This document shows positions 7,947-15,888 of a DNA stretch of 64,000 nt, one piece after another. The position numbers were made by a program, and so were the translations under genes. The stretch lies in contig NZ_FTNN01000003.1 of assembly GCF_900156405.1 (NCBI RefSeq), positions 62,001-126,000 of the forward strand, read 5' to 3'. Positions within the stretch are counted from its first letter, which is position 1. Each line of letters opens with the position of its first letter. This DNA is from Shewanella morhuae. GTDB lineage: Bacteria > Pseudomonadota > Gammaproteobacteria > Enterobacterales > Shewanellaceae. The notes beneath the pieces were generated by a model that did not search any database, was not told the DNA's origin, and saw only the letters and a program-made list of their open reading frames with translations.

Positions 7947-10037
7947 TTGAGTGCTAACGACTTGCAGCAATTGGATCTTGTTCCGATCACCGACCTCAAA
8001 GGCGTCGCCAAAAAGGTCGCGGAAAAACTCGCAAAACTCGGCATCACAACAGTACAAGATCTGCTGTTTCATTTACCGCTGCGCTACGAAGATAGAACCC
8101 AAATTTATCCGATTGCCGCCTTAAGCCAAGGTGGTTATGGCACCGTAGAAGCACAAATCCAATCGACGCAAATTATTCAAGGCCGCAAACGTATGTTGGT
8201 CTGCAATGTGCGCGACGATACGGGCAGCTTAAGCCTGCGCTTTTTTAACTTTTCCGTCGCCCAGCGTAATGCGATGCAAAACGGTTTAATGATCCGCGCC
8301 TACGGTGAAGTCCGCCGTGGCAGCCATCAAGCCGAGATAGTGCATCCAGAATATAAAGTGGTACATCCGGGTGAAGATATTCAGCTAAGCGATACACTAA
8401 CGCCGATTTATCCTACTACAGAAGGCTTAAAACAGGCGAGTTGGCTCAAGCTGACCGAGCAAGCCTTAGCATTATTGGATGATGGTGGCCTAACTGAACT
8501 GCTATCACCGCAATTGCAACCGAATAACATCAGCTTAAAGCAAGCGCTGCAAACGCTGCATCGTCCTCCTGCTGGGATATCACAATTTGATTTAGAGTTA
8601 GGCCAACACCCCGCCCAGCAGCGACTGGTGCAGGAAGAATTACTCGCCCACAATCTCAGCATGTTACGCCTAAGGCAGCGTAGTAATTTAGACGCTGCGA
8701 TTACCATGCCCACCACAGGGCAGTTGCTCAATCCCTTCCTCGCTGCTTTACCATTTAAGCCCACAGGCGCCCAGCAAAGAGTGGTGGCCGATATAGGCAA
8801 AGATTTAGAAAAACCGCACCCTATGATGCGCTTAGTACAAGGGGATGTTGGTTCAGGTAAAACCTTAGTGGCGGCGATGGCTGCATTGCAAGCAATTGAA
8901 AATGGTTACCAAGTGGCTATGATGGCGCCAACAGAGTTATTGGCCGAGCAGCATGCAACTAACTTTGCCGCTTGGTTTGAGCCACTTGGACTTAAAGTCG
9001 GTTGGCTGGCGGGTAAGCTCAAGGGCAAAGTTAGAGCACAATCATTAGAAGATATACAATCGGGCGCGGCGCAGATGGTGATTGGTACCCACGCAATATT
9101 CCAGCAGCATGTGGTCTTTAACAAACTCGCACTAATTATTATCGATGAGCAGCATAGGTTCGGTGTACACCAACGCTTAGGTCTACGAGAGAAGGGCGTG
9201 AGTCAGGGGTTTCATCCGCATCAATTAATTATGACGGCAACACCGATCCCGCGCACGCTGGCAATGACAGCCTACGCGGATCTCGATACCTCTATTATCG
9301 ATGAACTGCCGCCGGGGCGAACGCCTGTGACTACCGTGGCGATTGCCGATACGCGTCGCAACGAAGTGCTCGAACGGGTGCGCAATGCCGTCATCACCGA
9401 CAAACGCCAAGCCTATTGGGTGTGTACTCTGATTGAAGAATCCGAAGTGCTCGAATGCCAAGCCGCAGAAGACACCGCCGAAGAACTGCGCCTCGCCTTG
9501 CCAGAACTCAATATTGGCCTGGTTCATGGGAGATTAAAAAGTGCTGAAAAACAGCAGATCATGGCCGACTTTAAAGCAGGAATTATCCATTTATTAGTCG
9601 CGACGACGGTAATTGAAGTCGGCGTCGACGTACCAAATTCTAGCCTGATGATCATTGAAAACCCTGAACGTTTGGGTTTGGCGCAACTACACCAATTGCG
9701 CGGACGAGTCGGGCGAGGCGCCATAGCAAGCCATTGTGTGTTACTCTACAAGGCGCCGCTAAGTCATACTGCAACCCAAAGGCTGAGTGTACTCAGGCAA
9801 AGTAATGATGGTTTTATCATAGCGCAAAAAGACTTAGAAATTCGTGGTCCAGGAGAAGTGCTAGGGACTAAACAAACTGGACTCGCCGAGCTTAAAATTG
9901 CTGATTTGGTGCGGGATCAAGCGTTAATCCCACACATTCAAAAACTGGCAAATCATGTGATGGCACAGACACCTGAAAAGGTCGATGCAATTATCTTACG
10001 TTGGCTCGGCCATAGGCAACATTATGTGCAGGCTTAA
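7947..10037 (+). CDS. recG: ATP-dependent DNA helicase RecG
   Basis: RecG reverses stalled replication forks and branch-migrates Holliday junctions. The 696-residue protein has an N-terminal wedge/OB region, then helicase motifs: Walker A GDVGSGKT near residue 300, DEQH near 400, TATPIPRT, and the C-terminal QLRGRVGRG. The start is TTG at 7947 because the in-frame codon just upstream is TGA and no ATG or GTG fits the conserved N-terminus (LDLVPITDLKGV, like the E. coli start region). The ribosome-binding site is poor, so low translation is likely. It is not linked to spoT directly here: three genes and two terminators lie between. Confidence 0.95.
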   Translation: MSANDLQQLDLVPITDLKGVAKKVAEKLAKLGITTVQDLLFHLPLRYEDRTQIYPIAALSQGGYGTVEAQIQSTQIIQGRKRMLVCNVRDDTGSLSLRFFNFSVAQRNAMQNGLMIRAYGEVRRGSHQAEIVHPEYKVVHPGEDIQLSDTLTPIYPTTEGLKQASWLKLTEQALALLDDGGLTELLSPQLQPNNISLKQALQTLHRPPAGISQFDLELGQHPAQQRLVQEELLAHNLSMLRLRQRSNLDAAITMPTTGQLLNPFLAALPFKPTGAQQRVVADIGKDLEKPHPMMRLVQGDVGSGKTLVAAMAALQAIENGYQVAMMAPTELLAEQHATNFAAWFEPLGLKVGWLAGKLKGKVRAQSLEDIQSGAAQMVIGTHAIFQQHVVFNKLALIIIDEQHRFGVHQRLGLREKGVSQGFHPHQLIMTATPIPRTLAMTAYADLDTSIIDELPPGRTPVTTVAIADTRRNEVLERVRNAVITDKRQAYWVCTLIEESEVLECQAAEDTAEELRLALPELNIGLVHGRLKSAEKQQIMADFKAGIIHLLVATTVIEVGVDVPNSSLMIIENPERLGLAQLHQLRGRVGRGAIASHCVLLYKAPLSHTATQRLSVLRQSNDGFIIAQKDLEIRGPGEVLGTKQTGLAELKIADLVRDQALIPHIQKLANHVMAQTPEKVDAIILRWLGHRQHYVQA

Positions 10038-10247
10038 GTTTTTAACTTAGGCTTCAAAGATAAGGCCAAAAAAGATAATGTGACTCGAGATTCAAAATAA
10101 ATTGTTAATGTTCAGCTAAGCGCTATAGACAAGCGCATGAAAACTTGCAGAATAAACCAGTGGTATAAGAATGATACCGCTCTTGCACGTTAATATTAGC
10201 GACATGTATTCACCAAGTTACCTTAACACTCAAGCTAAGGATGTAAA

Positions 10248-11144
10248 ATGCAAGTTAATCAAGATGATAGAATAGATCCTAAAGAAACATCTTCAAGCAG
10301 TAATCGCTTTGCACTTTTGGCGATAGTGCTCGTTATCCTACTTTCTGTTGGAGGCTATTATTACTACAGTAATGATTCTGGCTCACCCAAACTTATCCCC
10401 AATGCGCCGATCGTGTTGCCTGAAACGCCGTCGTCTGAGCCAATGACGCTCGAAAGTGCGCCTGAGCCAGAAACCGAAGAGGTCGCCCCAGCAACAGCAG
10501 AAACAGACAACAGTAATACCAATACACCTGTCGTGGCTGAGCCTGAAGTGATAGCTGAGCCAGTACCCGCATTGGCTGAAAGTGATACTTTTGTGCAACA
10601 AAAGGCCCTTGCGCTGATTAATAATAATGTGGTCGCATCTTCATTAGTACAACAAGATTTAGCCCGCCAATTTGTCGTATTTGTAGACAATTTAGCTCAA
10701 GGCGAATTAACCCGTAAGGTTAGCCCAATCAAAGGTCCAGAAAAACTGTTCACGGTTTCTGAAATCACCAATAAGGTGTATTTGAACCCTGAGGGTTTCC
10801 ACCGATATGATGCTTACGTTGATTCAATTGCAAAAATGGACGAGCAAAGCTTAATGGCTACTTATAAGCAAATGACGCCCATGCTAGAAGAAGCCTTTAG
10901 CGAACTTGGCTACAGCAACGCCAAATTCAACGACAGAATGCTACAAGCTATTAAATTACTACTGGCGGCACCTATTGTTGAAGACCCGATTGAATTAAGC
11001 TCAATTAGCGTTAACTATCAATTTGTTGACCCTGACTTAGAAGCATTACCTAGTGCTCAAAAATTACTGATCCGTATGGGGCCAGAAAATACCCGCAAAC
11101 TCAAAGTCGCATTGCGCAAGTTAGAGAACCAACTCGCGCCGTAG
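10248..11144 (+). CDS. DUF3014 family membrane-anchored protein
   Basis: A 298-residue protein of unknown function. One N-terminal transmembrane segment (about residues 22-40, ending GGYYYYS) is followed by a Pro/Glu/Thr-rich linker to about residue 110 and then a folded periplasmic domain with family DUF3014 features: a VFVDNLAQGEL segment, RYDAYVDSIA, FNDRMLQAI and the C-terminal LLIRMGPEN. The start ATG follows AAGGATG. The gene stands alone between recG and its own terminator. The DUF assignment comes from recalled family motifs. Confidence 0.8.
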   Translation: MQVNQDDRIDPKETSSSSNRFALLAIVLVILLSVGGYYYYSNDSGSPKLIPNAPIVLPETPSSEPMTLESAPEPETEEVAPATAETDNSNTNTPVVAEPEVIAEPVPALAESDTFVQQKALALINNNVVASSLVQQDLARQFVVFVDNLAQGELTRKVSPIKGPEKLFTVSEITNKVYLNPEGFHRYDAYVDSIAKMDEQSLMATYKQMTPMLEEAFSELGYSNAKFNDRMLQAIKLLLAAPIVEDPIELSSISVNYQFVDPDLEALPSAQKLLIRMGPENTRKLKVALRKLENQLAP

Positions 11145-11175
11145 AACTCTTTGTCATAAATTATCGAGTTAACCG

Positions 11176-11206
11176 TAAAAGGCGCTGCATGCGCCTTTTC
11201 TATTTT
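11176..11206 (+). terminator. Rho-independent terminator after the DUF3014 gene
   Basis: The stem AAAAGGCGC-TGCAT-GCGCCTTTT is a perfect 9-bp hairpin followed by a T-rich tract. It separates the housekeeping block from the pigment cluster. Confidence 0.87.
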
Positions 11207-11324
11207 TATGCTGACTAAATTTTTAAATGTTGTCACCACAGCAAAGATTGTTGAGCAAGATCATTTAGCTGTCGAAAATAGCAACATAGATCTGCAATCC
11301 ATTAACTCATACGATGCAAATGGC

Positions 11325-11354
11325 TTCATAAAAATGAAGGTCTTAGTGTAGAAT
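11325..11354 (+). promoter_or_regulatory. Putative promoter of the aryl polyene operon
   Basis: TTCATA (11325-11330) and TAGAAT (11349-11354) are separated by 18 bases; the -10 is preceded by TG in the near-extended position. It lies 132 bases before the first gene of the cluster. Box matches are 4/6 and 5/6, so the call is tentative. Confidence 0.35.
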
Positions 11355-11486
11355 AGCCACCTTGTGGAGCGTTAAAACTCGCGTTTACAGCACGCTTACA
11401 CCTAACGGTGGTGAGTCACCATCCATGTTCTAACTTATGAGTTAGGGATAACTAAGACAGCTTAAATTAAGTGTCGAGGCAAAGTA
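11355..11486 (+). other. Long 5' leader of the aryl polyene operon with two small hairpins
   Basis: Between the putative promoter and the first start codon lie about 130 bases. Two inverted repeats are visible: TGGTG-AGT-CACCA near 11411-11424 and CTAACT-TATG-AGTTAG near 11430-11446. The leader ends with a GAGG ribosome-binding site before the GTG at 11487. No known riboswitch was recognised. Nothing else was seen between the upstream terminator and the promoter. Confidence 0.35.
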
Positions 11487-12233
11487 GTGCAATTAACATT
11501 CAGCATTCTATCTTGGGGCGCATGGGCTCCCCAATATCAGCACCACCAGAGCTGGCGTGATTGGCGTAAAAGCTCGGCTGAATCGACATTGACGATAGGT
11601 TCACCAGAACAAGACACCCGCTCCCCTGCTCTAGCACATATCCCTGCTATGCAGCGTCGCCGTTTTAGCCGCTTAACTAAAATGATGTTAGATGTGAGCT
11701 TTCAATGCAAGGCGCCACCTAATTGTCGGTCTATTTTTTCCTCGCGTCACGGTGAACTGCCCCGCACTATTGGTTTACTCGAAGACATTATTACCAAACA
11801 GCCATTATCTCCCTTAGGATTTAGTCAATCAGTACACAATACGGCTAGCGGTATCTTTGGCATAGTGATGCAAAACACCACCCAATCGACTTCAATAGCG
11901 GCAGGAGAAGAAACCTTATCACAAGCGATGGTTGAAGCTTTTGCACAGTTGCACCAATCTCCTGAATCACTGTTATTGGTGTTTGGCGACGATCCTGTGC
12001 CGCCGGTATATGATGAGTTTACTCAAGAATTTGAGCTTCCTTTGGCGCTCGGCTTTATACTCGCACCCTTTGATGCCAAAGCATCAGTTAAACTCACAGT
12101 AAGCCCATTATGCCGTGATGTATCATCAAAGCTTAATCCATTAACCTATGGCGAATTTATTCACGCCCTAGCGACATCACAAAATATTTCAGGCTGTTTA
12201 TCTCGTTGGTATTGGCGTTTAGAACATGTCTAA
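11487..12233 (+). CDS. apeC: Aryl polyene ketosynthase-like chain length factor (ApeC-type)
   Basis: This 248-residue protein resembles the short ketosynthase N-terminal-like proteins (Ketoacyl-synt_2) of aryl polyene clusters, recognised by the Arg-rich opening MQRRRFSRLTKMMLD, the SSRHGELPRT segment and LVFGDDPVPPVYDEF. It lacks the catalytic Cys of true ketosynthases. In the described enterobacterial APE pathway the matching protein, ApeC, pairs with the ketosynthase ApeO as the KS/chain-length-factor dimer; that role is inferred here. The GTG start follows GAGG at good distance. It is the first gene of the operon and overlaps the next by 8 bases. Confidence 0.78.
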   Translation: MQLTFSILSWGAWAPQYQHHQSWRDWRKSSAESTLTIGSPEQDTRSPALAHIPAMQRRRFSRLTKMMLDVSFQCKAPPNCRSIFSSRHGELPRTIGLLEDIITKQPLSPLGFSQSVHNTASGIFGIVMQNTTQSTSIAAGEETLSQAMVEAFAQLHQSPESLLLVFGDDPVPPVYDEFTQEFELPLALGFILAPFDAKASVKLTVSPLCRDVSSKLNPLTYGEFIHALATSQNISGCLSRWYWRLEHV

Positions 12234-13083
12234 TCCAGTGCGTCATCAAGTACATTTAAGGGTAAACGTGGCTGAGAGTTTGCCAGAGCCTCGCCGCACA
12301 GGGTTACATTATCTACCACGTTGGTTAGGTGGCGTAAGTTGTTATATTACCTTTGGATTAGGTGGTTTATTCAGCTCGCTAACTATTTTGCCACTATTGC
12401 GTTTTTGGCCGGGGACAGCTGAAGCACGGATTATTCGAGTGCAAAAAGCAGTGCATATTATGTTCAAAGGTTTTGTCGCTATGCTCACTTGGGCTGGCGT
12501 GATCAAAGTCAGCTGCCATAATGCGCCAACATTGCACGCTGCCAAAGGCATTATTGTTATCGCTAATCATCCCAGCTTAGTTGATGTGGTGGTATTGATT
12601 AGCCTAATGCCCAATGCCGGTTGCATCGTCAAACAGGGCTTGTGGCGTAATCCATTTTTACGTGGCGTCTTATCTTGCGCGGGTTATATTCCTAATCGCG
12701 GCGCCGAACTCATGCTAGAAGATTGCCGCGAAGTGCTTGCTAGAGGCACTAATTTGATCATTTTTCCAGAGGGTACACGTACGGTTACTGGTCAAACGAT
12801 TAATAACTTTGCTCGCGGCGCCGCCAATATTGCACTGAGGGTTGAGGCAGATATTTTACCTGTGGTGCTACGTACCAATGTGCGCGGTTTGACAAAGGAA
12901 CAACCTTGGTATGAAATCCCCAGACAAACCATAGGGATGGCCGTTGAAATCGGTGCAACCGTTTCTTACCAAAAGTACCAAGCGGTTTTAGGTGAACAGG
13001 CAAAAATGGCCCGACAATTAACTCGGGATCTTGAACATTATTATAAACAACAACTCGAAAATAATTATGAACTTAAACAATGA
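12226..13083 (+). CDS. 1-acyl-glycerol-3-phosphate acyltransferase-like enzyme of the APE cluster
   Basis: A PlsC/LPLAT-family membrane-bound acyltransferase of 285 residues. The catalytic NHPSLVD motif (NHx4D form, H115-D120) and the FPEGTRT motif are present, and a hydrophobic segment at about residues 38-60 should anchor it. In APE clusters an enzyme of this type (ApeD position) is proposed to move the finished polyene or a fatty acid onto a lipid anchor. The start overlaps the upstream gene by 8 bases, and the next ACP gene begins inside its 3' end, which suggests coupled translation. Its true acyl donor and acceptor are unknown. Confidence 0.82.
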   Translation: MSNPVRHQVHLRVNVAESLPEPRRTGLHYLPRWLGGVSCYITFGLGGLFSSLTILPLLRFWPGTAEARIIRVQKAVHIMFKGFVAMLTWAGVIKVSCHNAPTLHAAKGIIVIANHPSLVDVVVLISLMPNAGCIVKQGLWRNPFLRGVLSCAGYIPNRGAELMLEDCREVLARGTNLIIFPEGTRTVTGQTINNFARGAANIALRVEADILPVVLRTNVRGLTKEQPWYEIPRQTIGMAVEIGATVSYQKYQAVLGEQAKMARQLTRDLEHYYKQQLENNYELKQ

Positions 13084-13321
13084 AATAAAGCAGTTAATCA
13101 TCGATTGTCTCGATCTAGAAGATGTTAGCGTCGATGATATTCAAACCGATGCGCCGCTCTTTGGCGAAGGTCTAGGCTTAGATTCAATCGACGCCCTAGA
13201 GCTAGGCTTAGCCATCAAGAAAAAGTTTGATATCAAAATCGAAGCGAACTCCGATGCGACTAAAGCCCATTTTAACAGTGTCGCTAGCTTAGCTCGCTTT
13301 ATCGAATCACAGCGTCCATAG
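13067..13321 (+). CDS. apeE: Acyl carrier protein 1 of the APE cluster
   Basis: An 84-residue carrier protein. Ser40 within GLGLDSIDALEL is the phosphopantetheine attachment site, and the surrounding four-helix pattern with many acidic residues is typical. It should carry the growing aryl polyene during type II polyketide extension. The start chosen (ATG 13067) gives the standard carrier length; in-frame starts further upstream would add a low-complexity Asn/Ile-rich extension read from inside the acyltransferase gene. It overlaps that gene by 17 bases and precedes the second carrier by nine. Confidence 0.88.
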   Translation: MNLNNEIKQLIIDCLDLEDVSVDDIQTDAPLFGEGLGLDSIDALELGLAIKKKFDIKIEANSDATKAHFNSVASLARFIESQRP

Positions 13322-13330
13322 GAGAGGAAT

Positions 13331-13579
13331 ATGCAAAATCGTCAACAAATCCTCGCTATGCTAACCACTATTCTAGTGGACGAATTCGAAATTGATGCTG
13401 GTGCAATAACGCCAGAAGCCAACCTGTATGAAGAACTCGATCTGGACAGTATCGATGCCGTCGATCTGGTGATTAAATTACAGCAACTGACAGGGAAAAA
13501 AATTAAACCTGATGACTTTAAATCAGTGCGCACCATCAACGATGTTGTTAATGCCATCGAAGGTTTAGTAAAAGATTAA
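13331..13579 (+). CDS. apeF: Acyl carrier protein 2 of the APE cluster
   Basis: A second 82-residue carrier protein with the phosphopantetheine Ser40 in DLDSIDAVDL, preceded by a strong GGAGAGG ribosome-binding site. Having two carriers is typical for APE clusters; one is thought to carry the aryl starter or elongating chain and the other a separate acyl pool, but which does what cannot be told here. Its TAA overlaps the ATG of the next gene by one base. Confidence 0.88.
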   Translation: MQNRQQILAMLTTILVDEFEIDAGAITPEANLYEELDLDSIDAVDLVIKLQQLTGKKIKPDDFKSVRTINDVVNAIEGLVKD

Positions 13580-14127
13580 TGCGCGCCTTGCTACAGGTCT
13601 TAACTGCCCTAACCTTACTGGCCTATCCGCTTGCCGTATATTTTGGGCTAAATTATTTACCTGCTGGCACCATAGCCTTAGTGCTGTGTTTATTACTGAC
13701 AGTGCGCTTAATCATACAAAAGCAAAAGGTTAAGACATTAGTGTTACCACTACTGGTGGGGATAGCGCTCACTGCAGGCAGTTATCTAGCAAAACGCAGC
13801 GACTGGCTTTTGTATTACCCTGTGGTTATCAATCTTACTATGTTGGCACTGTTCAGTTACTCGCTGCACAAGGGTCCTTGCATGATAGAGCGCTTAGCAC
13901 GTTTAAAAGAGCCCGATTTACCGGATGAGGCTATACCTTACCTTAAAAAAGTCACCCTGCTTTGGTGTGGCTTATTTGTGTTAAATGGCACGATGGCGGC
14001 GTATACCGCTGGCTTTACTCGCTTAGCAACCTGGACCTTGTATAACGGTTTGATTGCATACGTACTCATGGGACTGCTCCTCGGTGGGGAATGGTTATAT
14101 CGCAGCTTTTGGTTGAAGAAAACATGA
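13579..14127 (+). CDS. Multi-pass inner-membrane protein of the APE cluster (COG4648-like)
   Basis: A 182-residue hydrophobic protein with about five membrane segments and no catalytic motif that I recognise. It holds the conserved stretch SLHKGPCMIERLARL followed by Trp-rich loops (YTAGFTRLATWTLYN). Proteins of this type sit at the same place, between the ACPs and the acyl ligase, in other APE clusters (ApeG position). Its role may be to anchor the synthase or carry an intermediate, but this is a guess from context. Both ends are translationally coupled (TAATG before, ATGA after). Confidence 0.72.
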   Translation: MRALLQVLTALTLLAYPLAVYFGLNYLPAGTIALVLCLLLTVRLIIQKQKVKTLVLPLLVGIALTAGSYLAKRSDWLLYYPVVINLTMLALFSYSLHKGPCMIERLARLKEPDLPDEAIPYLKKVTLLWCGLFVLNGTMAAYTAGFTRLATWTLYNGLIAYVLMGLLLGGEWLYRSFWLKKT

Positions 14128-15488
14128 CACAGCTACTCAAAAACTGGTTAACCCAAGGGCCTTTTGCCCAGCAATTAATAAGCTTTAATCACCACGACCT
14201 CGTCACTGGTGCATTATTTACTAATCAGGTGGCGTATTTTTACGAGCAGCTGCTCGCAGCGCCCGAGAAAAAATGGCTACTCGCCAATGATGCCAGTGAT
14301 CTGTTTGCCGTGGGGTTGTGTGCGGCGCTGTTAGCCGGCAAAGAAATCATCCTGCCATCCAATACCCAAACGGGCACTCTTAGCGAGTTAACGCACGAGT
14401 TTGATGGCATATTGTCTGACAAGCCCTTGTGCGAAAGTCACGCTTTTATTTTGTTGAAAAAAGAGCTGAGCCTGCCCAATAAACCTTGGCCTACAAGTGC
14501 AACTATTGGCGAATTAGTACTTTTTACTTCAGGTAGTAGCGGCGAAGCTAAGGCGATTCGTAAAACACTGACACAATTAGATATTGAAGTGTCAGCGCTC
14601 GAACATACCTTTGCCGAGCATTTACCCCATTGCAGCGTAATTTCAACGGTTTCACATCAACATATTTATGGTCTGTTATTCAAAATTTTATGGCCATTAG
14701 CCGCCAGTCGGCCATTTTTAAGCGAGCAGATTGAATACCCAGAAACCCTAAGTTATTACACTGCTTTACTGCCAAATCTGTGTTTGATCAGTAGTCCTGC
14801 CCAACTATCACGCCTACCCAAAGCCTTAGAGCACGAAAAACAACTGCACTCACCCAGCTTAGTGTTTAGCTCAGGCGGCCCATTAAGCTTTACCGCAGCA
14901 ACAGGCATTAACCAATGCTATGGTCATCTGCCGATTGAAATTTTTGGCAGCACAGAAACTGGCGGCATCGCCTATCGACGCCAGCATGAGGCAGATGAGC
15001 CTTGGCAAGTGTTTGACAGAATATTGATAGATCAAGATCTTACCGATGGAGCCTTACTGCTTAAATCACCCTATTTGGCGGATGATGAATGGCTACGCTG
15101 CGAAGATAAAATCGAACCAACTGAAAATGGTCAGTTTAGACTCAAAGGCCGACTCGATCGCATTGTTAAGATTGAAGAAAAACGCCTGTCGCTGGCGCAA
15201 ATGGAAACGCTTATGTGCAGCCATGCCTATGTTGAGCAAACCGCACTGGTGATAGTGCCACAGTTTAAATCCCAACTGGGCGCGGTTATAACACTGTCAG
15301 AACTCGGACGTAAGGTGCTACAAGAACAAGGCAAGCTCAGCATTAACAATGCCCTAAAGGCACATTTACTGACTCAATTTGAACGAGTCACACTGCCACG
15401 TCGCTGGCGTTATCCCGATATTTTGCCGCTGAATACTCAGGGTAAGCGTGTCACTACCGAGTTAGTCGAGTTATTTAACCATGATTAA
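14124..15488 (+). CDS. apeH: Acyl:ACP/CoA ligase of the APE cluster (AMP-dependent)
   Basis: An ANL-superfamily adenylating enzyme of 454 residues, shorter than normal acyl-CoA ligases, as usual for ApeH. It shows the phosphate-binding motif LVLFTSGSSGEAKAIRKT, the EIFGSTETGGIAYR adenylate motif and a C-terminal GRLDRIVKIEEKR hinge. It is expected to activate the aromatic starter acid (for example 4-coumarate or a hydroxybenzoate) and load it on a carrier protein. The ATG at 14124 forms an ATGA overlap with the previous stop. In this cluster the starter is likely supplied by the ammonia-lyase at 17,711. Confidence 0.85.
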   Translation: MTQLLKNWLTQGPFAQQLISFNHHDLVTGALFTNQVAYFYEQLLAAPEKKWLLANDASDLFAVGLCAALLAGKEIILPSNTQTGTLSELTHEFDGILSDKPLCESHAFILLKKELSLPNKPWPTSATIGELVLFTSGSSGEAKAIRKTLTQLDIEVSALEHTFAEHLPHCSVISTVSHQHIYGLLFKILWPLAASRPFLSEQIEYPETLSYYTALLPNLCLISSPAQLSRLPKALEHEKQLHSPSLVFSSGGPLSFTAATGINQCYGHLPIEIFGSTETGGIAYRRQHEADEPWQVFDRILIDQDLTDGALLLKSPYLADDEWLRCEDKIEPTENGQFRLKGRLDRIVKIEEKRLSLAQMETLMCSHAYVEQTALVIVPQFKSQLGAVITLSELGRKVLQEQGKLSINNALKAHLLTQFERVTLPRRWRYPDILPLNTQGKRVTTELVELFNHD

Positions 15489-15888
15489 ATCGAATTTACC
15501 GCCAATCCTGCATTCCGATATCGGCATTGATAATATTGAATTACGTCTATTAGTGGCGGCCGACCTTGAGTATTTTAATGGTCATTTCCCCGAGCAAGCC
15601 GTATTGCCGGGCGTGACTCAGTTAGATTGGGCGGTGCGTTTAGGCTGTGAGTATTTTGGTTATGCCGAGGCGGTGGCGAACCTCGAAGTGTTGAAATTTC
15701 AGCAACTCATTCTGCCAGGCCAAGAAGTCACCTTAAGTATTCACAATAATGCCGCTAAAGGTAAACTCACCTTCGCTTACCGCGATGGCGATAAGCGTTA
15801 CGCTTCAGGCCGTATTGCCTTTGATAACCAGCCTTTAAACATCGAGCCCTCTCATATCAATAAAAGCAATGGGGCGAGCCAGTGCTAA
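15481..15888 (+). CDS. apeI: 3-hydroxyacyl-ACP dehydratase, FabZ-like (ApeI-type)
   Basis: A 135-residue hot-dog-fold dehydratase. The active-site segment NGHFPEQAVLPGV (His35) matches the GHFP-x3-V-x-PGV signature of FabZ. In the characterised APE system ApeI works as a heterodimer with ApeP, removing water after each ketoreduction to give the conjugated polyene. The start lies inside the end of the ligase gene (8-base overlap) and the next gene overlaps its stop by seven bases, so it is part of one tightly coupled operon. Confidence 0.85.
   Translation: MIKSNLPPILHSDIGIDNIELRLLVAADLEYFNGHFPEQAVLPGVTQLDWAVRLGCEYFGYAEAVANLEVLKFQQLILPGQEVTLSIHNNAAKGKLTFAYRDGDKRYASGRIAFDNQPLNIEPSHINKSNGASQC

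Noticed and set aside
10034..10058. Terminator after recG
   Set aside because: The CTTAAGTT/AACTTAGG hairpin is short, AT-rich and lacks a T-run.
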